From: Streptococcus gordonii
Lineage (GTDB): Bacteria; Bacillota; Bacilli; Lactobacillales; Streptococcaceae
Length of the DNA stretch: 64,000 nt
Direction: 5' to 3'
Assembly: GCF_001553855.1 (NCBI RefSeq)
Contig: NZ_LQWV01000012.1
Location: forward strand, 124,001 to 188,000
This document shows, one piece after another, positions 44,646 through 53,369 of this stretch; position 1 is the stretch's first letter, and each line of letters starts with the position of its first letter. The notes beneath the pieces were generated by a model. That model saw only the letters and a program-made list of their open reading frames with translations. It was not told the origin of the DNA and searched no databases. The position numbers were made by a program, and so were the translations under genes.

Positions 44646-45596
44646 ATGGAAAAAAGAGACTTAGACAAACTACGAAAAGAACATAAGGAACGATTTGGCA
44701 AGACAAAAGAATCTTCTAGAAGAAATTCTAATGAAATGCCTGGCTCGGTACCTGCATCAAAGCGCAATGAGGAAGCCAAACCAACAAATGAAGCCATTTC
44801 GGAGAAGCCAGCTACACCAATATCGGAATTGAATTCCAAGGACGTAAAAAAACCGAAACTGAAACAAAATTTAGGTTCTAGGAGATCAGATTATCAATCA
44901 AAGTTTAAAGAAGCAAGGATACAAAGGATTAAACCAACTTCTCGTTTCTCTTCAAAGTTAATTGCTGTAGCAGTATTAACGCTTGTTATAGGACTCTTTA
45001 TCTTAATTGGGAAGGGACTCAATTCTCATAAAGATGATCAAGCAATGGGAGCAGAGTCAAAGTATAGTTCTCCAAATGCTAAGGCTTTGGATTGGGAGAG
45101 GGTTGACTTTGTAAAGTATAAGATTGAAAATGATGGGACTAAAAACCTTCACGTGTCTGATTTTGTTCGTCAATATGGTTTAGCCCAAACTAGCAACGAA
45201 ATGAAAGTGGGCAAAAAGGACAAATTGCTATCACTGACTTATAATTTAAAAGGCGGAGGCGTGGCTGTTATTCAATTCTGGAACAGAGGTTCTGGTCCAC
45301 ATCTTGTCAGTGTTTCTTATGATACTACTCAAAAAGAATATCTGACGGATGAGAGGCTTGCCTTTCTTAGAGGGATTAGCCCAGATGAAGAAAAAGGCAT
45401 CACGGATATAGAGATAGTTGATCAAGTGGGAGTTCCCAAAAGGTATTATAAATCGAACATTGAAGGCTACTCTATTTTGAACATGGCCTACCAAACAAAG
45501 GATAAAACCTTCGTCCTTTTGGAATTTGCAAGGGACAAGGATGGAAAGTTTCATTTAAAAAAGGTCCAAGAATCCAAAAACGATTTCGATGTCTAG
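44646..45596 (+). CDS. Single-pass membrane protein with tandem extracellular domains (paralogue 3)
   Basis: 316 residues. A long basic and polar cytoplasmic region (1 to about 98, low complexity) precedes the helix LIAVAVLTLVIGLFILIGKG, then two extracellular domains (around VDFVKYKIENDGTKNLHVSD and ISPDEEKGITDIEIVDQVGV). It is more diverged from paralogues 1 and 2 and lacks the exact TGKGG motif, but order and spacing of elements agree. It has its own promoter. Confidence 0.68.
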   Translation: MEKRDLDKLRKEHKERFGKTKESSRRNSNEMPGSVPASKRNEEAKPTNEAISEKPATPISELNSKDVKKPKLKQNLGSRRSDYQSKFKEARIQRIKPTSRFSSKLIAVAVLTLVIGLFILIGKGLNSHKDDQAMGAESKYSSPNAKALDWERVDFVKYKIENDGTKNLHVSDFVRQYGLAQTSNEMKVGKKDKLLSLTYNLKGGGVAVIQFWNRGSGPHLVSVSYDTTQKEYLTDERLAFLRGISPDEEKGITDIEIVDQVGVPKRYYKSNIEGYSILNMAYQTKDKTFVLLEFARDKDGKFHLKKVQESKNDFDV

Positions 45597-45707
45597 TAAA
45601 GTTCAAACTGACTGACCGAATTATGTTATAATAGAAAACATTAGATAGCTAGGAGAGACTTGCCTCTTTCCTAGTTCAAAAAATAGAAAGAACAAAGAGG
45701 TGAAGCT

Positions 45708-46406
45708 ATGTCTGCTACCAAAATGAATGCTCAAGAAATCATCAAATTTATCGCTGACGCCAAGAAAAAGACTCCTGTCAAGGTAACTTTTAACGGAGAA
45801 TTGCACGGTACCATTCCTTGGTCTGTTGTGAAGTTAGGCAATGTTCTTTTTGGAGACTGGGAAGAAATCAAGCCTCTCCTAGTGAACTTAGAAGAAAATA
45901 AGACCTATGTCGTTGAGCAAGATGCTCGTAACTCGGCTGTGCCACTTTTGGACAAGCGCGACGTCAATGCCCGTATCGAGCCAGGTGCTATTATCCGTGA
46001 TCAAGTCGAAATTGGTGACAATGCTGTTATCATGATGGGGGCAGTCATCAATATTGGTGCAGAGATTGGCGCTGGGACCATGATTGATATGGGTGCTATC
46101 CTGGGTGGCCGAGCTATTGTCGGAAAAAATAGCCACGTCGGTGCAGGTGCAGTTCTAGCGGGAGTCATTGAGCCAGCTAGCGCTGAGCCAGTTCGGGTTG
46201 GAGACAATGTGCTGATTGGTGCCAATGCGGTTGTGATTGAAGGTGTACAAATTGGCAGTGGCTCCGTTGTTGCGGCTGGTGCGATTGTGACTCAGGATGT
46301 TCCTGAAAATGTAGTGGTTGCTGGTGTTCCAGCTCGAATTATCAAGACCATTGATGAGAAGACCCAGCAGAAGACAGCTCTAGAAGACGCTCTTCGCACA
46401 CTTTAA
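45708..46406 (+). CDS. dapH: Tetrahydrodipicolinate N-acetyltransferase
   Basis: 232 residues: a short N-terminal domain (to about 85) and a left-handed beta-helix of hexapeptide repeats ([20 protein letters not shown] onward), the DapH layout. Acetylates tetrahydrodipicolinate in the acetyl branch of lysine/diaminopimelate synthesis. AGAGGTG lies six bases upstream, and an extended -10 TGTTATAAT lies near 45624-45632. It is followed by the deacetylase gene of the same branch. Confidence 0.94.
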   Translation: MSATKMNAQEIIKFIADAKKKTPVKVTFNGELHGTIPWSVVKLGNVLFGDWEEIKPLLVNLEENKTYVVEQDARNSAVPLLDKRDVNARIEPGAIIRDQVEIGDNAVIMMGAVINIGAEIGAGTMIDMGAILGGRAIVGKNSHVGAGAVLAGVIEPASAEPVRVGDNVLIGANAVVIEGVQIGSGSVVAAGAIVTQDVPENVVVAGVPARIIKTIDEKTQQKTALEDALRTL

Positions 46407-46494
46407 TATTGCATAAATAACAGTGCCGCGCCCGAAGTTGATTGGGTGCGGTCAGATTTTATCTGGTTTGACAAGACAATAAAGGAAAGAAACA

Positions 46495-47628
46495 ATGCTT
46501 GATTATCTAAAAATTCGCCGAGATTTACACCAAATACCAGAGATCGGTCTGGAAGAATACAAGACTCATGCTTACCTGATGCAGGTCATTGATGGACTGA
46601 CAGCAGGTCTAGACTTTGTGGAAATCCGAACTTGGCGAACTGGTATTTTGGTCTTTATCAAGGGCAGTTCACCGGATAAGACGATTGGCTGGCGGACAGA
46701 TATTGATGGTCTTCCGATTGTCGAGGAGACAGGTCTGGACTTTGCTAGTACCCATGAAGGCCGAATGCATGCCTGCGGACACGATATGCACATGACGGTC
46801 GCTCTAGGTCTGCTGGAGCAAGCTGTGAGCGCTCAGCCTACCCACAATCTGCTCTTTCTCTTTCAGCCTGCTGAGGAAAATGAAGCTGGCGGAATGCTCA
46901 TGTATGAAGACGATGCTTTTGGCGATTGGCTGCCAGATGAATTTTACGGACTTCATGTGCGGCCGGATCTCAAAGTTGGTGATATTGCCACTAACAGAGG
47001 AACCCTCTTTGCTGGTACCTGTGAAGTCAAGCTGACCTTTAAGGGGAAGGGGGGCCATGCAGCTTTTCCCCATGAAGCCAATGATGCTTTGGTTGCGGCT
47101 AGCTACTTTATCACCCAGGTGCAGACCATTGTCAGCCGCAATGTCGATCCTATCGAGGGAGCGGTTGTAACCTTTGGTTCGCTCCATGCTGGCACAACCA
47201 ACAATGTCATCGCAGAAACGGCCTTTTTGCATGGTACCATTCGGACTCTGACTCAGGAGATGAACCTCTTGACCCAGAAACGCTTACGAGAAATAGCAGA
47301 GGGCATAGCCCAAGGTTTCGGTCTGGAATTGGACTTGGAGCTCAAGCAAGGTGGTTATCTGCCTGTAGAAAATCATCCTGATCTGGCAGGTGAACTGATG
47401 GACTTTTTCCAGAAGGAAGACGGAGTGGAGCTGATTGATATTGCGCCGGCGATGACAGGTGAGGATTTTGGCTATCTGCTCAGCAAGATCAAGGGCGTCA
47501 TGTTCTGGCTGGGAGTGGACAGTCCCTATGCCCTCCATCATCCAAAAATGACACCGGATGAGGCAGCACTGCCCTTTGCTATTGAAAAGATTGGGAAATT
47601 CCTAGATTATAAAGTTAATGACAGATAA
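46495..47628 (+). CDS. dapL: N-acetyldiaminopimelate deacetylase
   Basis: 377 residues of the M20 amidohydrolase family. Removes acetyl from N-acetyl-LL-diaminopimelate. Metal ligands are in [11 protein letters not shown], the catalytic glutamate in [11 protein letters not shown], and a later ligand in TGEDFGYLL. Pairing with dapH distinguishes it from general M20 peptidases. A GC-rich hairpin without T run (about 46422-46450) separates the two genes. The symbol is the one often used in streptococcal annotation. Confidence 0.9.
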   Translation: MLDYLKIRRDLHQIPEIGLEEYKTHAYLMQVIDGLTAGLDFVEIRTWRTGILVFIKGSSPDKTIGWRTDIDGLPIVEETGLDFASTHEGRMHACGHDMHMTVALGLLEQAVSAQPTHNLLFLFQPAEENEAGGMLMYEDDAFGDWLPDEFYGLHVRPDLKVGDIATNRGTLFAGTCEVKLTFKGKGGHAAFPHEANDALVAASYFITQVQTIVSRNVDPIEGAVVTFGSLHAGTTNNVIAETAFLHGTIRTLTQEMNLLTQKRLREIAEGIAQGFGLELDLELKQGGYLPVENHPDLAGELMDFFQKEDGVELIDIAPAMTGEDFGYLLSKIKGVMFWLGVDSPYALHHPKMTPDEAALPFAIEKIGKFLDYKVNDR

Positions 47629-47647
47629 GAAAAGAGGAACGCGTTGC

Positions 47648-48187
47648 ATGAAAAAAGAGCTGAGACAAACGGTACTAAGCCAGATGAAGAGTCTTTCAGG
47701 AAAAGACAAAGAGCAGGCAGATGGCTGGCTGACCCAGCACATGCTTCAGTCAAGAGCTTATCAAGAAGCTAAAGTCATCGCAACTTATCTTTCTATGCCC
47801 CATGAAGTCTCAACAGTAGCTTTTATCAAGCAGGCTCAGTCGGACGGCAAGCGGGTTTTAGTGCCCAAAACCTATGGCCAGGGGCGGATGATATTTGTTG
47901 ATTATGATGAAAGTCGCCTACAAAAAAGCTCCTTTGGTCTTATGGAGCCGATAAGTGAAGAGGCTGTGGATAAGACAGAAATTAATCTGATTCATGTGCC
48001 AGGTGTGGTCTTCAATTCTCAAGGATTTCGGATCGGTTACGGCGGTGGCTACTATGACCGTTATCTGGCTGATTTTTCTGGTGCTAGTGTCAGTACGCTT
48101 TATCAAATTCAGCTAGCGAATTTTAAACCGGATCTGCATGATGTCTCGGTAAAGGAGTTAATCATATATGAAACAAATCTACGATAG
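47648..48187 (+). CDS. 5-formyltetrahydrofolate cyclo-ligase
   Basis: 179 residues. Converts 5-formyl-THF to 5,10-methenyl-THF using ATP. Family features: the basic N-terminus KKELRQTVLSQMKSL, VPGVVFNSQGFRIGYGGGYY and the terminal DVSVKELIIYETN. Start chosen at ATG 47648 with AAGAGGAACG upstream; an earlier in-frame ATG at 47618 overlaps dapL and lacks a site. It overlaps the rhomboid gene by 20 bases. Confidence 0.92.
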   Translation: MKKELRQTVLSQMKSLSGKDKEQADGWLTQHMLQSRAYQEAKVIATYLSMPHEVSTVAFIKQAQSDGKRVLVPKTYGQGRMIFVDYDESRLQKSSFGLMEPISEEAVDKTEINLIHVPGVVFNSQGFRIGYGGGYYDRYLADFSGASVSTLYQIQLANFKPDLHDVSVKELIIYETNLR

Positions 48188-48851
48188 AAACTACCCAGTG
48201 ACAAGTATTTTATTGATCATAACGAGCCTTGTCTTTGTTTTAATGTTTCTTTTCTACGGTTTCCAATATAGTAGTACGGAAGCCTTGTCTTACTTTGGGG
48301 CAGTACGTGGCTATACAATCCAAGAGATGCCTATGGAATTTTGGCGAGTTTTTGCCGCCATATTTGTCCATATTGGTTTAGAGCATTTCGTGGTCAATAT
48401 GCTTACTCTGTATTTCCTTGGCCGTCAGATAGAAGATATTTTCGGACCATGGAAATTCTTATTGCTCTACCTCATGTCTGGGGTGATGGGAAACTTATTT
48501 GTCGTATATTTCTCACCAAACAGTCTGGCTGCAGGAGCCTCCACATCGCTTTTCGGTCTCTTTGCGTCAGTTGTCGTTCTGCGCTATGCCACACGAAACT
48601 ACTATCTTCAGCAGTTGGGGCAATCCTATATGAGCCTACTGGCTGTCAATCTAATCATGAGTTTCTTACCAGGAATCAGTCTTTCTGGTCACTTAGGTGG
48701 TCTTGTTGGTGGAGCTTTAGGTGCGGTGATTCTACCAGTTTCAGGCGAACGCAATGCATTTAGTAAGCCACAAAGATTTTTAGCCCTAATAGTCTATCTG
48801 GGATTAGCAGCCATTTTGATTTTTATGACTTTTCAAAGACCAATTTTTTAA
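48168..48851 (+). CDS. Rhomboid-family intramembrane protease
   Basis: 227 residues with six membrane segments. The catalytic serine is Ser125 in AAGASTSLFG (GASx in place of the common GxSG) and the partner histidine is His175 in LSGHLGGLVGG. HVGLEHF-like VHIGLEHFVVNML and the WR motif in FWRVFAAIF (L1 loop) fit the family. It cleaves membrane proteins within the bilayer; the substrate is unknown. AAAGGAG lies within the end of the cyclo-ligase gene, so translation is coupled. Confidence 0.92.
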   Translation: MKQIYDRNYPVTSILLIITSLVFVLMFLFYGFQYSSTEALSYFGAVRGYTIQEMPMEFWRVFAAIFVHIGLEHFVVNMLTLYFLGRQIEDIFGPWKFLLLYLMSGVMGNLFVVYFSPNSLAAGASTSLFGLFASVVVLRYATRNYYLQQLGQSYMSLLAVNLIMSFLPGISLSGHLGGLVGGALGAVILPVSGERNAFSKPQRFLALIVYLGLAAILIFMTFQRPIF

Positions 48852-48863
48852 GAAAATTAAGCT

Positions 48864-48893
48864 AAGTACCGCTTTGATTAGCGGTACTTTTTT
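48864..48893 (+). terminator. Terminator after the rhomboid gene
   Basis: AAGTACCGCT-ttgatt-AGCGGTACTT then T4. Confidence 0.93.
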
Positions 48894-49052
48894 ATAATTA
48901 TAACTTTTGATGAAACAAGGAATTTCAATAATTTGATGTATCAATATTTTATAAAATGGACTCTTAATTAGTTTTAGCAGAAATAAATTAGTAAACTTCT
49001 AAAATGTCTAAATTTATAGGTGTATGTTTTCCCTGTTTTATATCTGTAAAAC

Positions 49053-49083
49053 GTATAAATAAACAATTTTGAAAGCGCTTGCA
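49053..49083 (+). promoter_or_regulatory. Promoter -10 and cre before the peptidase gene
   Basis: A -10-like TATAAA near 49051-49057 is followed by TGAAAGCGCTTGCA at 49070-49083, a full match to the cre consensus just downstream of the likely transcription start. The rest of 48894-49050 is AT-rich with no gene. Confidence 0.6.
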
Positions 49084-49107
49084 AATACGAAGTTAAAGGA
49101 GTATACT

Positions 49108-49149
49108 ATGGTTGTAAATATAGGGAGTCTAGGACTTCCAAAAAAATAA
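49108..49149 (+). CDS. Possible 13-residue leader ORF
   Basis: AAAGGAG six bases before ATG 49108, then MVVNIGSLGLPKK and TAA. The peptidase ribosome binding site AAGGAG starts three bases after this stop. It could be a translation-coupling or regulatory upstream ORF, or chance. Confidence 0.4.
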   Translation: MVVNIGSLGLPKK

Positions 49150-49162
49150 AAAGGAGTTAGCG

Positions 49163-51121
49163 ATGAAGAAGTTAACATTCAAAGTTGTCATTGCTGTGAT
49201 GGCAATCCTCATGTTGCCTATCCAAGCGGTTCAAGCTTGTTGTGGTTTTATTTTTGGTCGCCAGTTGACAGCTGACGGTTCAACCATGTTTGGCCGTACG
49301 GAAGACTATCCTTACTATCCCAATGGTGGGAAACACAATAAAAACTATGTTGTTGTGGAAGGAAAGAACTATAAGGAAGGAGACCAGATTGTAGATGAAT
49401 CTAATGGTTTCACATATCCACATGCAGCCAACGAAATGAAGTATACTGCAACTTATGATTCTGCTCGTGGCGATGGTAGTAACGGTGCTTTCGGGGAACA
49501 TGGCTTTAATGAAGCAGGTGTTTCAATGACATCTACAGTTACAGCAATTCCAAATAAAAAAGTACTTGCAAAAGACCCTCTTAAAGCAGATGGTCTTCCA
49601 GAAGCTGCTATGCTGGATGTCATTTTGCCTCGTGCAAAATCAGCTCGTGAAGCAATTGAGTTGCTTGCAAAAGTCATTGAAGAAAAGGGATCTGCTGAAG
49701 GAAATACAGTTGTAGTTGCAGACCAAAAAGAAACTTGGTACATGGAAATCTTATCTGGCCACCAATATGTAGCGGTGAAGGTGCCAGAAGATAAATACGC
49801 AGTTTTTGCTAACACCTATTACCTTGGCCATGTTGATTTGAATGACAAAGAAAATGTTATTGCTTCTAAAGATGTAGAAAAAGTAGCCCAAGAAGCAGGA
49901 AACTACAAGACAGATAAAGATGGTAATTTCCACATTGCTAAATCATATGGACCTGAAAAATACGCAGAAGGGGATCGTTCTCGTACATATGCAGGAATTA
50001 CACTTCTTGATCCTAAATCTAAAATTACTTATGAAGATGATGAGTACGAGCTCTTCCGCTCTCCAACTGATCCTAACAAGAAATTTACTCTTGAGGATGC
50101 CTTTGCTTTGCAACGGAACCGCTTTGAACACTTGAATGGTCGTTTTATACCTGATGATCAAATTGGGGTCAAGAAACAAGGCGACAATGGTGCAAATGAT
50201 GCTGTTCGGAAAGATCAATACAAATATGCTCTTGGTAATGAAAATGTTATCGATGCCCATGTTTATCAAATTGATCCGAAGTTGCCAAAATCTTTTGGTG
50301 GTAAAGTATGGCTCGGTTTAGGACCATCACGTAACACACCATATGTACCTTTCTATGGTAACGTTCAAGATACTTATCAAGCCTTTAAACCTCAAACTGC
50401 TACTTATGATCCAAACTCATGGTATTGGACAGTATGGCACATTGACCAAATGGCAATTAAGAACCAAGATATTTTCGGTAAGACTGTTCAAGATCATTGG
50501 AAGATGCTTGAAAAACAATTCATCATTGATCAAGAGAAGAAGGATATTGAGTATTATTCACTGAAAGATCAACCAGAAGCTGCTAAAGCTGCTGAACACA
50601 AAGTGACAAAAGATGCACTTGATTTATCAGATCGTCTTTTCCAACACTTTAAGGACTATGAAAAGTTGATGGAAAAACAATTAGAAGCTGCTGGACGTAA
50701 GTCTGATCCTTATCGCGCTTCACAACCAGATGATAAACAAGACCCATCAACACCTGAAAAACCAGATACTCCAAAAACTCCAGAAAAACCAAAAGCAACT
50801 GAAGAAGTAAATAAAAACGTACTTCCTGCTGAATACTATGTTGCAGCACCTCCGACTCATGATATTCCTGCTAATGCAGAAGGGAATCCAAACAATCGTT
50901 TTGGCTATGCAGCTACAGCAAATGTGCAAGTATTCGGACAAACATCTACTCGCGCTGAAGCTCCTCAGGTACAAAGCCAAGCTTCTCAAGAGTCAAGTCA
51001 AGCTCCACAAACAACAGTTGCCAATGCAGAAGGCAATCCAAACAACCGCTTTGGTTTCGCAGGAAATTATGAAGGCGGAAAAGATTTCAAGAATATTGGA
51101 ACATTCTCTAACGGAAATTAA
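49163..51121 (+). CDS. Secreted C69-family dipeptidase (PepD-like) with C-terminal extension
   Basis: 652 residues. A signal peptide ends at QAVQA and leaves Cys at the mature N-terminus (CCGFIFGRQL), the nucleophile expected for an Ntn-hydrolase of family C69. The catalytic part covers about residues 26-490, with TEDYPYYPNG and NGAFGEHGFNEAGVSMTST. After a charged Pro/Thr/Lys-rich linker come two copies of NAEGNPNNRFG[FY]A about 49 residues apart. There is no LPXTG, so the protein may be released or held non-covalently. It probably cleaves dipeptides for nutrition; surface adhesion is possible. A cre suggests catabolite control. Confidence 0.87.
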   Translation: MKKLTFKVVIAVMAILMLPIQAVQACCGFIFGRQLTADGSTMFGRTEDYPYYPNGGKHNKNYVVVEGKNYKEGDQIVDESNGFTYPHAANEMKYTATYDSARGDGSNGAFGEHGFNEAGVSMTSTVTAIPNKKVLAKDPLKADGLPEAAMLDVILPRAKSAREAIELLAKVIEEKGSAEGNTVVVADQKETWYMEILSGHQYVAVKVPEDKYAVFANTYYLGHVDLNDKENVIASKDVEKVAQEAGNYKTDKDGNFHIAKSYGPEKYAEGDRSRTYAGITLLDPKSKITYEDDEYELFRSPTDPNKKFTLEDAFALQRNRFEHLNGRFIPDDQIGVKKQGDNGANDAVRKDQYKYALGNENVIDAHVYQIDPKLPKSFGGKVWLGLGPSRNTPYVPFYGNVQDTYQAFKPQTATYDPNSWYWTVWHIDQMAIKNQDIFGKTVQDHWKMLEKQFIIDQEKKDIEYYSLKDQPEAAKAAEHKVTKDALDLSDRLFQHFKDYEKLMEKQLEAAGRKSDPYRASQPDDKQDPSTPEKPDTPKTPEKPKATEEVNKNVLPAEYYVAAPPTHDIPANAEGNPNNRFGYAATANVQVFGQTSTRAEAPQVQSQASQESSQAPQTTVANAEGNPNNRFGFAGNYEGGKDFKNIGTFSNGN

Positions 51122-51156
51122 TGTTTCTGTTGAGAAAGCCAGTCATTGGATATAAG

Positions 51157-51185
51157 AAAACACCTAGTTAAATCTAGGTGTTTTT
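51157..51185. terminator. Bidirectional terminator between the peptidase gene and galU
   Basis: AAAACACCTAG-ttaaat-CTAGGTGTTTTT, with T or A runs on both sides. Confidence 0.92.
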
Positions 51186-51229
51186 GTGTTTTGAGTAATA
51201 GACCAATCGGTCGTATTTCATCCTCGGTT

Positions 51230-52132
51230 TTATTTTTTAGTTTTTTCTTCTAGCTTTTTACCAAGTTCAATAATATAGTGTTCCAAATCATCTTTGACCT
51301 GCGGATGTTTGAGAGCGTAATCGATAGATGTTTTCATGAAGCCAAACTTGTCACCAACATCGTAGCGGTCACCCTTGAATTCACGGGCAAATACGCGCTG
51401 GGTCTTGTTAAGAGTATCAATGGCATCTGTCAGTTGGATTTCATTTCCAGCACCAGGAGCTTGATTTTCCAAGATTTTAAAAATTTCTGGAGTCAGCAGA
51501 TAGCGACCAATGATTGCCAAATCACTTGGAGCTTCCTCCGGACTTGGTTTTTCAACAAATTTTTCGACACTATAAAGTCCATTAAGACCTTCGCCTTGCG
51601 GAGCGATGACACCATATGAAGAAACTTCTTCATGAGGGACCTGCATAACAGCAATTGTAGAAGCATGAGTTGCTTCATAGTCGTTCATCAGCTGTTTGGT
51701 AAGTGGCATAGCTTTATCATTAGTGATATCCATAAGGTCATCACCTAACATGACAACAAAAGGTTCGTTGCCGACAAAAGCCTTAGCTTGAAGCACAGCA
51801 TCTCCCAGCCCACGCGGATGACTTTGTCGAATGAAGTGCAGGCCAATACCGGTTGTTTCATCAACTAATTTCAAAAGGTCATCTTTGCCTTTTTCTTTGA
51901 GGTTGTATTCAAGCTCAAAGTTGGAGTCGAAGTGGTCTTCAATCGAACGTTTTGACTTACCAGTTACGACTAAAATATCTTCAATTCCAGACTTGAGAGC
52001 TTCTTCGACAATAAATTGAATGGTAGGCTTGTCCACGATAGGTAACATTTCTTTAGCAAGCGCCTTAGTAGCAGGTAGGAAACGAGTTCCAAGGCCAGCT
52101 GCTGGAATGACAGCTTTCTTAACTTTTGACAT
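51230..52132 (-). CDS. galU: UTP--glucose-1-phosphate uridylyltransferase
   Basis: 300 residues. Makes UDP-glucose for capsule, glycolipid and teichoic acid synthesis. Nucleotide-binding [20 protein letters not shown] at the N-terminus, then [14 protein letters not shown] and [10 protein letters not shown]. Start at ATG 52132 ([10 protein letters not shown]) with AAGGGAT upstream. It follows gpsA by 29 bases on the minus strand, the pair order known in pneumococcus. Confidence 0.95.
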   Translation of the reverse strand: MSKVKKAVIPAAGLGTRFLPATKALAKEMLPIVDKPTIQFIVEEALKSGIEDILVVTGKSKRSIEDHFDSNFELEYNLKEKGKDDLLKLVDETTGIGLHFIRQSHPRGLGDAVLQAKAFVGNEPFVVMLGDDLMDITNDKAMPLTKQLMNDYEATHASTIAVMQVPHEEVSSYGVIAPQGEGLNGLYSVEKFVEKPSPEEAPSDLAIIGRYLLTPEIFKILENQAPGAGNEIQLTDAIDTLNKTQRVFAREFKGDRYDVGDKFGFMKTSIDYALKHPQVKDDLEHYIIELGKKLEEKTKK

Positions 52133-52161
52133 TAGTAAATCCCTTCTAAATGCAGATTTGG

Positions 52162-53178
52162 TTATGACCATTCGTTCTCGGCCTTGAATTCATTGTTCAT
52201 GATTTCGAAGATAGCCTCTTTTATGTCATGGTCTTGATAAATGACTTTATAAATGGCTTGGGTAATAGGCATATATACATCCAGTTCCTGAGCAAGTTCA
52301 TAAGCAGCCTTGGTGGTGGAAATTCCTTCAATCACCATGCCCATGTTAGCTTCAATATCCGCTAATTTTTCTCCACGTCCAAGAGCATCCCCAGCCCGCC
52401 AGTTGCGAGAGTGGATAGAAGTTCCGGTAACAATAAGGTCACCAACTCCAGATAAACCGCTATAGGTCAAAGGACTAGCGCCAAGTTTCACTCCTAAGCG
52501 AGTGATTTCAGCCAGTCCACGCGTGATAATGGCAGCCTTGGCATTGTCGCCATAGCCTAGGCCGTGTAGAGCCCCAGCTCCGACGGCGATAATATTTTTA
52601 AGGGCACCTGCAGTCTCGACTCCAACCACATCTGTATTGGTATAGAGGCGGAAATAGTGGTTGCTGAAAAGTTTCTGTACATATTTGGCAGCTTCTAGGT
52701 CCTTAGAAGCTGCTGTAATGAGAGTGATATCGCGAACAATGGTTTCCTCAGCATGGCTAGGACCTGAAACAACGACAATTTCACTACGCAATTCACTCGG
52801 GATTTCCTCTTCTAAGATTGTAGAAATACGTTCATGGCTGTCGGGTTCCAAACCTTTGGAAGCATGCATAACCTTAACCTTGTGGTCTAGGATTTGAGCG
52901 ACTTGTTTTGCTACCAGTCTTGTGACCTTGGTTGGCACCACAAATAGAACCGCATCAGCACCATCTAAGGCTTCTGCTAGACTGTGGTAGGCTTTGATTT
53001 TTTCATCGAGGACAGTATCTTTAAAATAACGTGTGTTTGTATGCGCTTGGTTGATTTCATCAATCTGTTCAGCAATGTTACCCCAAATACGTACTTCGTG
53101 ACCATTATCATTTAACACTTGTGACAAAGCTGTACCCCAAGAGCCAGGACCGATCACAGCAACTCGTTGTTTATCCAT
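52162..53178 (-). CDS. gpsA: Glycerol-3-phosphate dehydrogenase [NAD(P)+]
   Basis: 338 residues. Reduces dihydroxyacetone phosphate to sn-glycerol-3-P for phospholipids. NAD(P)-binding [19 protein letters not shown] at the N-terminus; [15 protein letters not shown] with the catalytic lysine; GVGDLIVT. Start taken at ATG 53178 ([10 protein letters not shown]) to match family length; another ATG fifteen bases earlier lacks a binding site. Its promoter lies at 53222-53250. Confidence 0.95.
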   Translation of the reverse strand: MDKQRVAVIGPGSWGTALSQVLNDNGHEVRIWGNIAEQIDEINQAHTNTRYFKDTVLDEKIKAYHSLAEALDGADAVLFVVPTKVTRLVAKQVAQILDHKVKVMHASKGLEPDSHERISTILEEEIPSELRSEIVVVSGPSHAEETIVRDITLITAASKDLEAAKYVQKLFSNHYFRLYTNTDVVGVETAGALKNIIAVGAGALHGLGYGDNAKAAIITRGLAEITRLGVKLGASPLTYSGLSGVGDLIVTGTSIHSRNWRAGDALGRGEKLADIEANMGMVIEGISTTKAAYELAQELDVYMPITQAIYKVIYQDHDIKEAIFEIMNNEFKAENEWS

Positions 53179-53221
53179 CTTTCTTATTTCCATTTCTAAC
53201 TAGAGTATTCTACTCTATTCT

Positions 53222-53250
53222 ATCATATTAAAAGAAAAAATCGTTTTCAA
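53222..53250 (-). promoter_or_regulatory. gpsA-galU promoter
   Basis: Minus strand TTGAAA (53250-53245), 17 bp, TATGAT (53227-53222). Confidence 0.7.
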
Positions 53251-53302
53251 GCTTAAATGTTCTCATTTTCTTATAGTCATTTTAAAGCTAAGTTTAATAA
53301 GC

Positions 53303-53330
53303 TTGACATTGATTTTTTCTGTGATATAGT
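53303..53330 (+). promoter_or_regulatory. Promoter of the ABC exporter pair
   Basis: TTGACA (53303-53308), 16 bp, TATAGT (53325-53330), divergent from gpsA. Confidence 0.75.
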
Positions 53331-53369
53331 AAGAAAACGAAGGAAAAAGAGAAAACTAGTAGAGGGAAG

